Part shown: positions 1 through 6,350 of the stretch, in pieces | How the letters are laid out: every line of letters starts with the position of its first letter | Numbering within the stretch: the stretch's first letter is position 1 | NCBI GenBank assembly: GCA_041603535.1 | Contig: JBFIEE010000075.1 | Coordinates: 1 to 10,772, forward strand | DNA: 10,772 bases | Origin: HB2-32-21 sp041603535 | Lineage (GTDB): Bacteria > Pseudomonadota > Gammaproteobacteria > Pseudomonadales > Porticoccaceae | Reading direction: 5' to 3' | Notes under the pieces: model-generated | The model's input: the letters and a program-made list of their open reading frames with translations, nothing else | Told to the model about the DNA's origin: nothing | Databases searched by the model: none | Program-made: the position numbers and the translations under genes

Positions 1-1446
1 GCGGTCATCACCGAATTTTTCCGCGATGCTTTGCAGTTCGTTGCGCACCAGGGTTTTTAAACGCCGTGCCGAACCGAGGATCTTCTCCAGCTCGTCGCGC
101 TCTGCACTCAGCTCATCCTGTTCAACACGAATTCTCACCTCTTCCAGTTTCGCCAGTTGACGTAAGCGCAAATTCAAAATGGCTTCGGCCTGTAGATCTG
201 CAAGCGCAAAGCGCTGCATCAATTCAGCTTTTGGCTCGTCTTCATAGCGGATAATAGCGATCACTTCGTCGATATTAAGAAATGCCGCGAGCAGGCCGTC
301 GAGGATATGCAGGCGACTTAGCACTCGCTCCAGTCGGTATTCTAGCCGACGCCGCACCGTTTTTTGACGAAATTCAAGCCATTCACCCAGTATCGTATTA
401 AGCGCCTTGACGCCTGGCCGACCATCCATACCAACCATGTTCAGGTTGATACGGTGTGAGCGCTCGAGATCGGTGGACGCAAACAGGTGGCTCATCAGAG
501 CCTCGCTATCGATTCGATTTGAACGCGGCACAATAACTAGTCGAATCGGGTTCTCATGGTCGGATTCGTCACGAAGATCCGCCACCATCGGCAATTTTTT
601 TGCCGTCATCTGCCCGGCGATCTGCTCAAGAATTTTTGCTGGCGAAGCCTGATACGGCAGCGCCGTGACCACAATGTCGCCATCCTCCCTGATCCATCTG
701 GCGCGCATACGAACCGAGCCTCGCCCCGTGGTATAGGCGGTAATCATATCCTCGGGCAGCGAAATAATTTCCGCATCGGTAGGAAAGTCAGGCGCCGGTA
801 TGTACTGGCACAACTCGCGCACTCCGGCGTTCGGCGTTTCCAGCAGGTGAATACAGGCCCTGATCACTTCCCGTAAATTGTGGGGTGGGATATCAGTGGC
901 CATACCCACGGCAATGCCAGTGCCACCATTGAGCAGAACATTGGGCACCTGGGCGGGCAAAATTTTTGGCTCTTCAAGGGAGCCATCAAAGTTAGCCTGC
1001 CAGTCCACTGTACCCTGCGCCAGCTCAGCCAGGAGTAGATCGGCAAAGGGCGTGAGTCGCGATTCGGTATAGCGCATGGCGGCGAAAGACTTGGGATCAT
1101 CCGAGGAACCCCAGTTGCCCTGCCCATCCACCAGCGGATAGCGATAGGAGAAATCCTGCGCCATCAATACCATGGCTTCGTAGGCAGCGCTATCACCGTG
1201 TGGATGAAATTTACCGATAACATCACCAACCGTGCGCGCCGACTTCTTGTGCTTGGCGGGTGCCTTGAGGCCCAGCTCGCTCATGGCGTAGATGATGCGC
1301 CGCTGTACCGGTTTCAGACCATCGCTGATATGCGGCAGGGCACGGTCGAGAATCACATACATCGAATAATCGAGGTAGGACTTCTCAGCATATTCCCGTA
1401 ACCGGGTGCGTTCTTCGGTTTCTGTCGTTGTCGTGCTTTCTGGCAT
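1..1446 (-). CDS. parC: DNA topoisomerase IV subunit A (ParC), 3' part outside the window
   Basis: Breakage-reunion subunit of topoisomerase IV; with ParE it decatenates daughter chromosomes and relaxes supercoils. Seen: the gene starts at an ATG (1446-1444, AGAAG-like site just upstream) and stays open to base 1, giving 482 residues against about 750 in E. coli, so the C-terminal beta-pinwheel domain is missing from the window. It closely follows E. coli ParC: SYLDYSMYVI (23-32), GLKPVQRRI (43-51), quinolone-determining segment HPHGDSAAYEAM (81-92), catalytic Tyr126 in RYTESRL, GTGIAVGMATDIPPHNLRE in the tower region, and a charged coiled-coil near the cut end. The ParC rather than GyrA assignment rests on this similarity and on parE upstream. 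Ser86 and Glu90, matching E. coli Ser80 and Glu84, are unmutated. The gap to parE is 76 bases, so co-transcription or a private promoter are both possible. Confidence 0.97.
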   Translation of the reverse strand, partial: MPESTTTTETEERTRLREYAEKSYLDYSMYVILDRALPHISDGLKPVQRRIIYAMSELGLKAPAKHKKSARTVGDVIGKFHPHGDSAAYEAMVLMAQDFSYRYPLVDGQGNWGSSDDPKSFAAMRYTESRLTPFADLLLAELAQGTVDWQANFDGSLEEPKILPAQVPNVLLNGGTGIAVGMATDIPPHNLREVIRACIHLLETPNAGVRELCQYIPAPDFPTDAEIISLPEDMITAYTTGRGSVRMRARWIREDGDIVVTALPYQASPAKILEQIAGQMTAKKLPMVADLRDESDHENPIRLVIVPRSNRIDSEALMSHLFASTDLERSHRINLNMVGMDGRPGVKALNTILGEWLEFRQKTVRRRLEYRLERVLSRLHILDGLLAAFLNIDEVIAIIRYEDEPKAELMQRFALADLQAEAILNLRLRQLAKLEEVRIRVEQDELSAERDELEKILGSARRLKTLVRNELQSIAEKFGDDR

Positions 1447-1522
1447 ACGCTTCTGTTTTTAGTTTGCTATAACAAAGTGGTGGCAGGGCAGACGGCTTTT
1501 TCGAGGTCGGTTACACTGCCGT

Positions 1523-3409
1523 CTAACCAACTTCCGCCAAATCGCCTTTTTCTTCCAGCCAATTTTTGCGATCGGCCGCACGCTTCTTGGCCAACAGCAT
1601 ATCAAGCAGCTGATGGGTATCGTCCCCCGCCTCAATGGTTAGTTGAACCAGACGCCGGGTATCAGGATTCATGGTGGTCTCACGTAACTGCATGGGGTTC
1701 ATTTCACCGAGTCCTTTAAAGCGCGTGATCTGTATTTTGCCAGCAATTTTTTCCGCTTCGATTCGTGCCAATACGCCGGTTTTTTCAAACTCATCCAGGG
1801 CGTAAAACACTTCTTTGCCAACATCAATGCGAAACAGCGGCGGCATCGCCACATATATATGCCCGGCCGCCACCAGCGGCAGGAAGTGCCGCACGAACAA
1901 AGCGCATATCAGTGTGGCGATATGCGCCCCATCGGAATCGGCATCAGCCAGAATGCAAATCTTGTGGTAGCGCAGACCACTAAAATCATCGCTGGCCGGA
2001 TCTACGCCCACGGCCACAGAAATATCGTGGACCTCCTGAGAAGCCAGAATCTCCTGGCTGTCAACCTCCCAGGTATTCAAAATTTTCCCGCGCAAGGGCA
2101 TGATGGCCTGAAACTCCCGGCTGCGCGCCTGCTTGGCGGAACCGCCGGCGGAATCACCCTCAACCAGAAACAACTCTGATAGCACCGGGTCTGCAGAAGC
2201 GCAATCGGCGAGTTTACCGGGCAACGCAGGACCGGAGGTGAGCTTTTTACGCGCCACCTTTTTGTTGGTGCGCATGCGTCGCTGGGCATTGCCGATACAC
2301 AGCTCGGCCAGTTTTTCTGCCTCTTCGGTATGCTGATTGAGCCACAGACTGAAGGCATCCTTGACAATGCCGGACACAAACGGCGCGGCCTCGCGGGATG
2401 ACAGGCGCTCTTTGGTTTGTCCGGAAAATTGGGGGTCACTAAGCCTTGAAGACAGCACGTAACAACACCTATCCCAAATATCGTCGGGTGTTAGCTTGAC
2501 ACCCCGCGGCAGTAGGCTGCGAAATTCACAGAACTCGCGGATTGCTTCAAGTAAACCGGTGCGAAAACCGTTGACGTGGGTGCCACCCTGCACCGTGGGA
2601 ATCAGGTTGACGTAGCTTTCCTGGGTTAAATCACCGCCTTCGGGCAGCCATTGCACGGCCCAGTCAACGGCTTCTTTCACTGCCGCACTGCTACCGGTAA
2701 ACGGTGCCGTCGGCAATGTTTCCCAACCGCTGGTGGCGTTGGCAAGGTAATCCGGCAAACCGTCCTGATAATGCCAGCTCTCTGTCTCGCCACTCGCCTC
2801 GTCGGTGAAGGCTACTGTCAGACCGGCGCAAAGTACTGCCTTGGCGCGCAATATGTGCTTGAGCCGGGGCACAGAGAATTTAACGCTGTCGAAATACTGC
2901 GGATTGGGTAAAAACCGAACTTCCGTGCCGGTGGTGCGCTTGCCGCAGGTATCGATAGCGGTAAGATCAGACGCCTTATTGCCGTCGGCGAAGCTCATCT
3001 GCCAGACCTGGCCATCGCGGCGAATGGTGACCGTCAGCGTCTGCGACAATGCGTTGACCACAGATACCCCGACACCGTGCAGCCCGCCGGAAAACTGATA
3101 GTTCTTGTCACTGAACTTGCCACCTGCGTGGAGGGTGCAGAGGATCACTTCAACTCCCGGCACTCCTTGTTCCGGGTGAATATCTACGGGCATACCGCGA
3201 CCGTCGTCGGTGACCGTTACAGAGCCGTCTTTATGCAAAGTTACCGCTATTGTGCTGGCAAACCCTGCCAGGGCTTCATCGACACTGTTATCCACGATTT
3301 CCTGAGCAAGATGATTGGGCCGAGTGGTATCTGTGTACATCCCCGGGCGCTTTCTGACCGGGTCAAGCCCGGTCAGCACCTCGATATCTTCAGCGTTATA
3401 TTCGCTCAT
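1523..3409 (-). CDS. parE: DNA topoisomerase IV subunit B (ParE)
   Basis: ATPase subunit of topoisomerase IV, partner of ParC. Complete at 628 residues (E. coli 630). GHKL ATPase domain: Glu37 (general base) and Asn41 in QEIVDNSVDEALAG, Asp69 in TDDGRGMP, and the glycine-rich ATP lid SGGLHGVGVSVVNALS (107-122). Transducer domain: QTK loop with Gln331 and Lys333. TOPRIM metal site: Glu417 in VEGDSAGGSA, Asp489 and Asp491 in DADSDGAH. The typical C-terminal FKGLGEMNP (564-572) follows. Length and the lack of the roughly 170-residue insert of gammaproteobacterial GyrB favour ParE. The ATG start overlaps the yqiA stop as ATGA, with an AAGGA about 12 bases upstream inside yqiA, so translational coupling is likely. 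Ser457 and Glu459, equivalent to E. coli resistance sites 458 and 460, are unmutated. Confidence 0.98.
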   Translation of the reverse strand: MSEYNAEDIEVLTGLDPVRKRPGMYTDTTRPNHLAQEIVDNSVDEALAGFASTIAVTLHKDGSVTVTDDGRGMPVDIHPEQGVPGVEVILCTLHAGGKFSDKNYQFSGGLHGVGVSVVNALSQTLTVTIRRDGQVWQMSFADGNKASDLTAIDTCGKRTTGTEVRFLPNPQYFDSVKFSVPRLKHILRAKAVLCAGLTVAFTDEASGETESWHYQDGLPDYLANATSGWETLPTAPFTGSSAAVKEAVDWAVQWLPEGGDLTQESYVNLIPTVQGGTHVNGFRTGLLEAIREFCEFRSLLPRGVKLTPDDIWDRCCYVLSSRLSDPQFSGQTKERLSSREAAPFVSGIVKDAFSLWLNQHTEEAEKLAELCIGNAQRRMRTNKKVARKKLTSGPALPGKLADCASADPVLSELFLVEGDSAGGSAKQARSREFQAIMPLRGKILNTWEVDSQEILASQEVHDISVAVGVDPASDDFSGLRYHKICILADADSDGAHIATLICALFVRHFLPLVAAGHIYVAMPPLFRIDVGKEVFYALDEFEKTGVLARIEAEKIAGKIQITRFKGLGEMNPMQLRETTMNPDTRRLVQLTIEAGDDTHQLLDMLLAKKRAADRKNWLEEKGDLAEVG

Positions 3410-3993
3410 GGACTACATTGATCCTTACCGGTCAGAAAACTGATGATCGCTGGGAGATGATGTCCATAGCCCTGGAAACTGTGGTCACCACCCTGTTCGA
3501 CTAACAAACGGCATGCCGCATACCTGGCGGCTGCCATGCGGTAATCAAGCACCTCGTCGCCGCTTTGTAGCAACACCATAAAACGCAACGGATCGCTGAT
3601 CATCGCCACATCAAATTTCTGTAGCTCATCCAGATGCTGTTGCTCAATATGGTGTACTTCGCCTGTATGATAATTTTGCTGGTCGCCGAGCAGGTAATCC
3701 CGACCCTGCCAGGGCGCCACTGCCGGATTCACCAGAACCGCTCTGCAGCAGTACTTTTCCGCCAACGCGGTGGCGTAAAAGCCGCCCATGGAACTGCCTA
3801 TAAAACCAACCTGCTCGCCAAGGCGCGACATCAACACCTCCAGTTCCGCCATCGCAACGGCGGGGAAGGGGCTCAAAAAAGGGCATATAAAGTCAATATC
3901 GGGACGCTGCTCAGCCAGCCACTGCCGGGTCAGCCGAGCCTTGTCAGATTCAGGCGAACTATTAAAACCATGTATATACAGAAGCGACGTCAC
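3406..3993 (-). CDS. yqiA: YqiA-family alpha/beta-hydrolase esterase
   Basis: Small cytosolic alpha/beta hydrolase (UPF0227). E. coli YqiA has carboxylesterase activity, but its natural substrate is unknown. The 195-residue protein opens with the family pattern LLYIHGFNSSP (4-14). It contains the nucleophile elbow GSSMGG with Ser68, an acid in SGDEVLDY (Asp146) and a GGDHSF His171, so the Ser-Asp-His triad appears intact. The start is a GTG at 3993. No in-frame ATG precedes the conserved N-terminus and only a poor ribosome site is visible, but the GTG places the start where family members begin. It overlaps parE by four bases, the same arrangement as in E. coli, suggesting one yqiA-parE message. 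Upstream is a 208-base gap with a candidate promoter. Confidence 0.93.
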   Translation of the reverse strand: MTSLLYIHGFNSSPESDKARLTRQWLAEQRPDIDFICPFLSPFPAVAMAELEVLMSRLGEQVGFIGSSMGGFYATALAEKYCCRAVLVNPAVAPWQGRDYLLGDQQNYHTGEVHHIEQQHLDELQKFDVAMISDPLRFMVLLQSGDEVLDYRMAAARYAACRLLVEQGGDHSFQGYGHHLPAIISFLTGKDQCSP

Positions 3994-4037
3994 GTCAACA
4001 GTTGCGTCAATCGGATCCAGCAGAGAACGAAGTGGGG

Positions 4038-4043
4038 ATTATA
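4038..4043 (-). promoter_or_regulatory. Candidate -10 box for yqiA-parE
   Basis: A perfect TATAAT lies on the minus strand at 4043-4038, about 45 bases before the yqiA GTG and inside the only large gap of the minus-strand gene run. It is followed by CCCC. The -35 region, 17-18 bases upstream, is poor (ATCCAT or TATCCA), and there is no extended TGn. This would begin a separate yqiA-parE(-parC) transcript near base 4031. Promoter activity is inferred. Confidence 0.45.
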
Positions 4044-4133
4044 GCGTTTGCGCTGCGCTTATGGATAGCTTGGACGGGCAGCTGTGGATGACCGCGATTG
4101 ATAAGCACTACGAACAACAACGGAATGACTATT

Positions 4134-4160
4134 GATCGCCTGTAACAACAGGCCTGATCG
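4134..4160. repeat. Inverted repeat between cpdA and yqiA
   Basis: GCCTGT (4138-4143), loop AACA, ACAGGC (4148-4153) form a perfect 6-bp stem. GATC on both flanks (4134-4137 and 4156-4159) can extend the pairing across a two-base bulge. No T-run follows on either strand, so it is not a canonical intrinsic terminator. It lies about 45 bases past the cpdA stop and could stabilise or end the nudF-yqiB-cpdA message. Confidence 0.45.
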
Positions 4161-4201
4161 GTGTGTGACGTAAAGTCATCTATACGAATCAGGGAGCAAA
4201 A

Positions 4202-4996
4202 TCAGTAACCGGACATACCGTGGTCCACCACGTGATCGGCCTGCTCCAAGTGACAAACCCCCGTTTCAAGATAGCCGTCCGGGTGCAAATCAATCCAGCG
4301 GTAGGCCGGAAAATCGTCACTCATGGCAAACTTCGCACTATTGGCCGCAAACTGAAAGCACGTTGAAGGGGTCGTAAAAACCTGGCAACCCGCCCATTGG
4401 GTAGCAAATGCCTGATGCACATGGCCGCAAAAAATGGCTTTCACATTGCCCGCCTGAACCACGATATTTTCAAGATCCCGCGCGTTGCTGATGCGCTGCT
4501 CATCAAGCCACTCGCAGCCCACGGCAACAGGCGGATGATGCACAAATATGACGGTTGGATGTGTGCTTTCCCGGCGCAGCGCAGTGGCGAGAAAATCCAG
4601 ATCATCACTGTCGAGGGTGCCACCGACCTGCCCCATTACCGCGGAATTGAGTGAAATCACCCGCCACTCACCGAATTCAAGTAAGGGCCAGTAGGGCGCC
4701 GAGATAATACCGCTCTGCATAACAGCAAAATCGTCGTGATTGCCTGGCAACCAGGCATAAGGAATATCCGTAAACCGAATTTGCTCGGCAAATAAGCGGT
4801 AGGCCTGATCCGCGCCATGGGCTGCCACGTCACCAGTAATCATCAGCATATCTGGCCTCGTGATCCGCGCGGACACAGCAGCAAGCACCTGTCGGAAGCT
4901 ATCATAGGTACAGATACCTGCCAGACGATGACCTCTATCCTCACCGATGTGGAGGTCGGTCAGCTGTACTAAACGGTGGGCAGAGGCTTGCGACAT
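4202..4996 (-). CDS. cpdA: 3',5'-cyclic AMP phosphodiesterase CpdA
   Basis: Class III metallophosphoesterase that hydrolyses cAMP to 5'-AMP in the cytoplasm and so limits CRP/Vfr-type signalling. The 264-residue protein has every metal-site block: Asp14 and His16 (QLTDLHIGE), Asp56 (ITGDVA), Asn86-His87 (LPGNHDD), His153 (FVHHPP), His192 and His194 (CGHVHQ). The family signatures TPSTCFQF (209-216) and a terminal SGY are also present, like E. coli CpdA, which ends SEGY. It starts at ATG 4996 with little Shine-Dalgarno complementarity upstream (TTGCAGCC). The N-terminus before the first metal motif is about 12 residues shorter than in E. coli. It lies 62 bases after yqiB and is probably the last gene of nudF-yqiB-cpdA. 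The family call is firm; cAMP specificity rests on homology and synteny. Confidence 0.95.
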   Translation of the reverse strand: MSQASAHRLVQLTDLHIGEDRGHRLAGICTYDSFRQVLAAVSARITRPDMLMITGDVAAHGADQAYRLFAEQIRFTDIPYAWLPGNHDDFAVMQSGIISAPYWPLLEFGEWRVISLNSAVMGQVGGTLDSDDLDFLATALRRESTHPTVIFVHHPPVAVGCEWLDEQRISNARDLENIVVQAGNVKAIFCGHVHQAFATQWAGCQVFTTPSTCFQFAANSAKFAMSDDFPAYRWIDLHPDGYLETGVCHLEQADHVVDHGMSGY

Positions 4997-5058
4997 GGCT
5001 GCAATTTTTTGAAGATCGATAACATACCGTTGCTTACCTGCACCCTGTAACCATCTGA

Positions 5059-5544
5059 TTAGACATCACTATTGACCAGCTCTCGGTCAGGCTCAAGCAC
5101 ATAACCGTGTTTAACGCACACCACCAACCACTCTTCAAGAAATTTGTTCCACTGCGCTTTTTCATCGCGCTGTAGCATCTGCCGGTTGGGGTAAGGATTA
5201 TTGGGATGAACACCCCTCGCTTCATCACAACCAACCACCTCTGCCAAACTGGCATCATGATAAAGTCGCACTGACAATACGGGCGCACGACACCACACAG
5301 GCAGCGGGTTCGAATCAATACCATCGCCGACATCCAGGCTCACTGTTGTTCGCTCAACGATGGTGAGCAAGGTTGTATAAGGCGTGCGTTCCTTTACGGA
5401 CAGAAGCACCTCTCGCCGATGATCCGATGTTAGACCCAAACGGCGGTCTGACTCCTCCGCCATACTGGGGAAAATCTGGCATAAACGCACGTAATTGGTT
5501 TCACATCGCGCCATAAAGTTTTTTAAATCTACCTTGTATCCCAA
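5059..5544 (-). CDS. yqiB: DUF1249 family protein YqiB
   Basis: Protein of unknown function found in gammaproteobacteria between nudF and cpdA. The 161-residue sequence (E. coli 140) has the family blocks PYTTLLTI (55-62), VRLYHDASLAEV (92-103), PYPN (117-120), QRDEK (125-129) and FLEEWL (135-140). There is no signal peptide, membrane segment or recognisable catalytic motif. The start is a TTG at 5544 with an AGAGACG-like site upstream. The first ATG (residue 11) would remove residues that align with the E. coli N-terminus, so TTG is preferred. The extra length lies partly in a loop at about 64-86 and partly in an acidic C-terminal tail (EPDRELVNSDV). Its genomic partners suggest a role tied to nucleotide metabolism, but that is only association. 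Confidence 0.92.
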   Translation of the reverse strand: MGYKVDLKNFMARCETNYVRLCQIFPSMAEESDRRLGLTSDHRREVLLSVKERTPYTTLLTIVERTTVSLDVGDGIDSNPLPVWCRAPVLSVRLYHDASLAEVVGCDEARGVHPNNPYPNRQMLQRDEKAQWNKFLEEWLVVCVKHGYVLEPDRELVNSDV

Positions 5545-5573
5545 AATAACGTCTCTGTAGTTTTAATCAATGG

Positions 5574-5583
5574 TGAAATTTCA
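5574..5583. repeat. 10-bp palindrome in the nudF-yqiB gap
   Basis: A perfect TGAAATTTCA lies in the AT-rich 54-base spacer between nudF and yqiB. On the plus strand it runs into TTTTTG, but it is too short to be a terminator hairpin. It could be chance in AT-rich DNA or a weak protein site; nothing else in the spacer is recognisable. Confidence 0.2.
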
Positions 5584-5598
5584 TTTTTGTCGGTTGAT

Positions 5599-6225
5599 TC
5601 AAACTGTTTCGTGAACCATTTGTCTTCTCAGGCTCGCGCCGTTTAGCTGCAACCATTGTAGACAAATCACCGTCGCCCCGTTATTGCATCGTCCCGCTGA
5701 CAATGCCGCTACGGCCTCCTGCTCCGGTATAACATGCAACATGATGTCTTCATTTTCATCAGCCAGGCCAAAACGCCCGCCGCGACCACGCAGATCAGTG
5801 CAGGCGCACCACAGCTCCTGCCGCTCATTGGTCCCACCCGGACTCACTAGATATTCACAAATCGGTTGCAGCGTGACATTGGTTATTCCGGCCTCCTCAA
5901 ACAGCTCGCGCCGGACAACCTGCTCCGACGTCTCGCTCTTGTCAACAATGCCTGCCACCACCTCCATCCGCCACGGACTATTTGGAGTGCCCAGGGCGCC
6001 AACCCGAAACTGCTCGGTTAATCCGACCAGTTCGTGCACAGGATCGTACAGCAACACGCCGACAGTTCGATTGCGCACAAAAAGTTCACGCGTAAATTCA
6101 CGGCTCCATCCGCCATTAAATAAGCGGTGGCGCAAACGCAATTTTTCTACCAAAAAAAATCCCTGATAGACTATTTCCCGACTCATGATTTCAACATCAT
6201 TATTGGTCAGTAAGATTTCATTCAA
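5599..6225 (-). CDS. nudF: ADP-ribose pyrophosphatase (Nudix hydrolase NudF)
   Basis: Hydrolyses ADP-ribose (and, in E. coli, ADP-sugars such as ADP-glucose) to AMP and a sugar phosphate, recycling toxic free ADP-ribose. The 208-residue length matches E. coli (209). A complete Nudix box G-x5-E-x7-REUxEExGU is seen at 92-114 (Gly92, Glu98, Arg106-Glu107, Glu110-Glu111, Gly113). Further family blocks are NNDVEIMSRE (8-17), RHRLFNGG (32-39), SPGGTNER (128-135), LADENEDI (154-161) and a VICLQWLQLN C-terminal helix. The start is TTG 6225, chosen because GGGAGA lies five bases upstream and because the first ATG (residue 14) would cut into the conserved N-terminus. It is the first gene of the probable nudF-yqiB-cpdA operon and is divergent from tolC across 125 bases. 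Confidence 0.95.
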   Translation of the reverse strand: MNEILLTNNDVEIMSREIVYQGFFLVEKLRLRHRLFNGGWSREFTRELFVRNRTVGVLLYDPVHELVGLTEQFRVGALGTPNSPWRMEVVAGIVDKSETSEQVVRRELFEEAGITNVTLQPICEYLVSPGGTNERQELWCACTDLRGRGGRFGLADENEDIMLHVIPEQEAVAALSAGRCNNGATVICLQWLQLNGASLRRQMVHETV

Positions 6226-6230
6226 CGCAT

Positions 6231-6236
6231 TCTCCC
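6231..6236 (-). promoter_or_regulatory. Ribosome binding site deciding the nudF TTG start
   Basis: GGGAGA on the minus strand (6236-6231) is followed by ATGCG and then TTG. This strong site at ideal spacing supports the TTG codon over the internal ATG at 6186. The ATG inside the spacer is out of frame and meets a stop at its third codon. Confidence 0.6.
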
Positions 6237-6241
6237 GCAGC

Positions 6242-6272
6242 CATATCTACGTCTACTCTAGCAGTAGATATG
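6242..6272. promoter_or_regulatory. Operator-like inverted repeat between nudF and tolC
   Basis: CATATCTAC (6242-6250) and GTAGATATG (6264-6272) form a perfect 9+9 inverted repeat around 13 bases. A second, nested pairing TCTACT (6252-6257) / AGTAGA (6263-6268) around CTAGC shares the right arm. The element starts 17 bases upstream of the nudF start and lies in a divergent promoter region. There is no T-run, so it is more likely a dimeric repressor or activator site, or an alternative RNA hairpin in the nudF leader, than a terminator. A possible minus-strand -35, TTGTCC, lies 16-17 bases before its distal edge, so it may cover the nudF -10. The regulator cannot be named. Confidence 0.5.
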
Positions 6273-6323
6273 TTTATGTCGATACAGGACAATTCCCAGG
6301 ATCATCTGCTAGACTCTGTCGTT

Positions 6324-6336
6324 GTTAAAAATTAAC
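6324..6336. repeat. GTTAA-AAA-TTAAC dyad in the tolC leader
   Basis: A perfect 5+5 inverted repeat around three A residues ends 14 bases before the tolC ATG. A TAGACT (-10-like) element is nearby at about 6310-6315. The dyad is short and AT-rich, so it may be part of the leader or a weak binding site, or chance. Confidence 0.25.
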
Positions 6337-6350
6337 CATGGAATGAAGTG

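Noticed and set aside
1490..1524. AGACGGC / GCCGTCT 7+7 inverted repeat between parE and parC as a terminator
   Set aside because: The loop is 21 bases, no T-run follows on the minus strand, and the left arm overlaps the parE stop. A terminator here would also cut off parC unless parC has its own promoter. Probably chance or a minor mRNA structure.
3634..4044. Long plus-strand reading frames opposite yqiA, parE, cpdA, nudF and waaA
   Set aside because: They are antisense shadows of conserved genes, with no recognisable motifs, and are explained by the codon bias of the real strand.
4061..4135. Small plus-strand reading frame ending IDKHYEQQRNDY in the cpdA-yqiA gap
   Set aside because: The 24-codon ATG version has no clear ribosome site and no recognised similarity, and its longer form is antisense to yqiA. 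I cannot separate it from chance.
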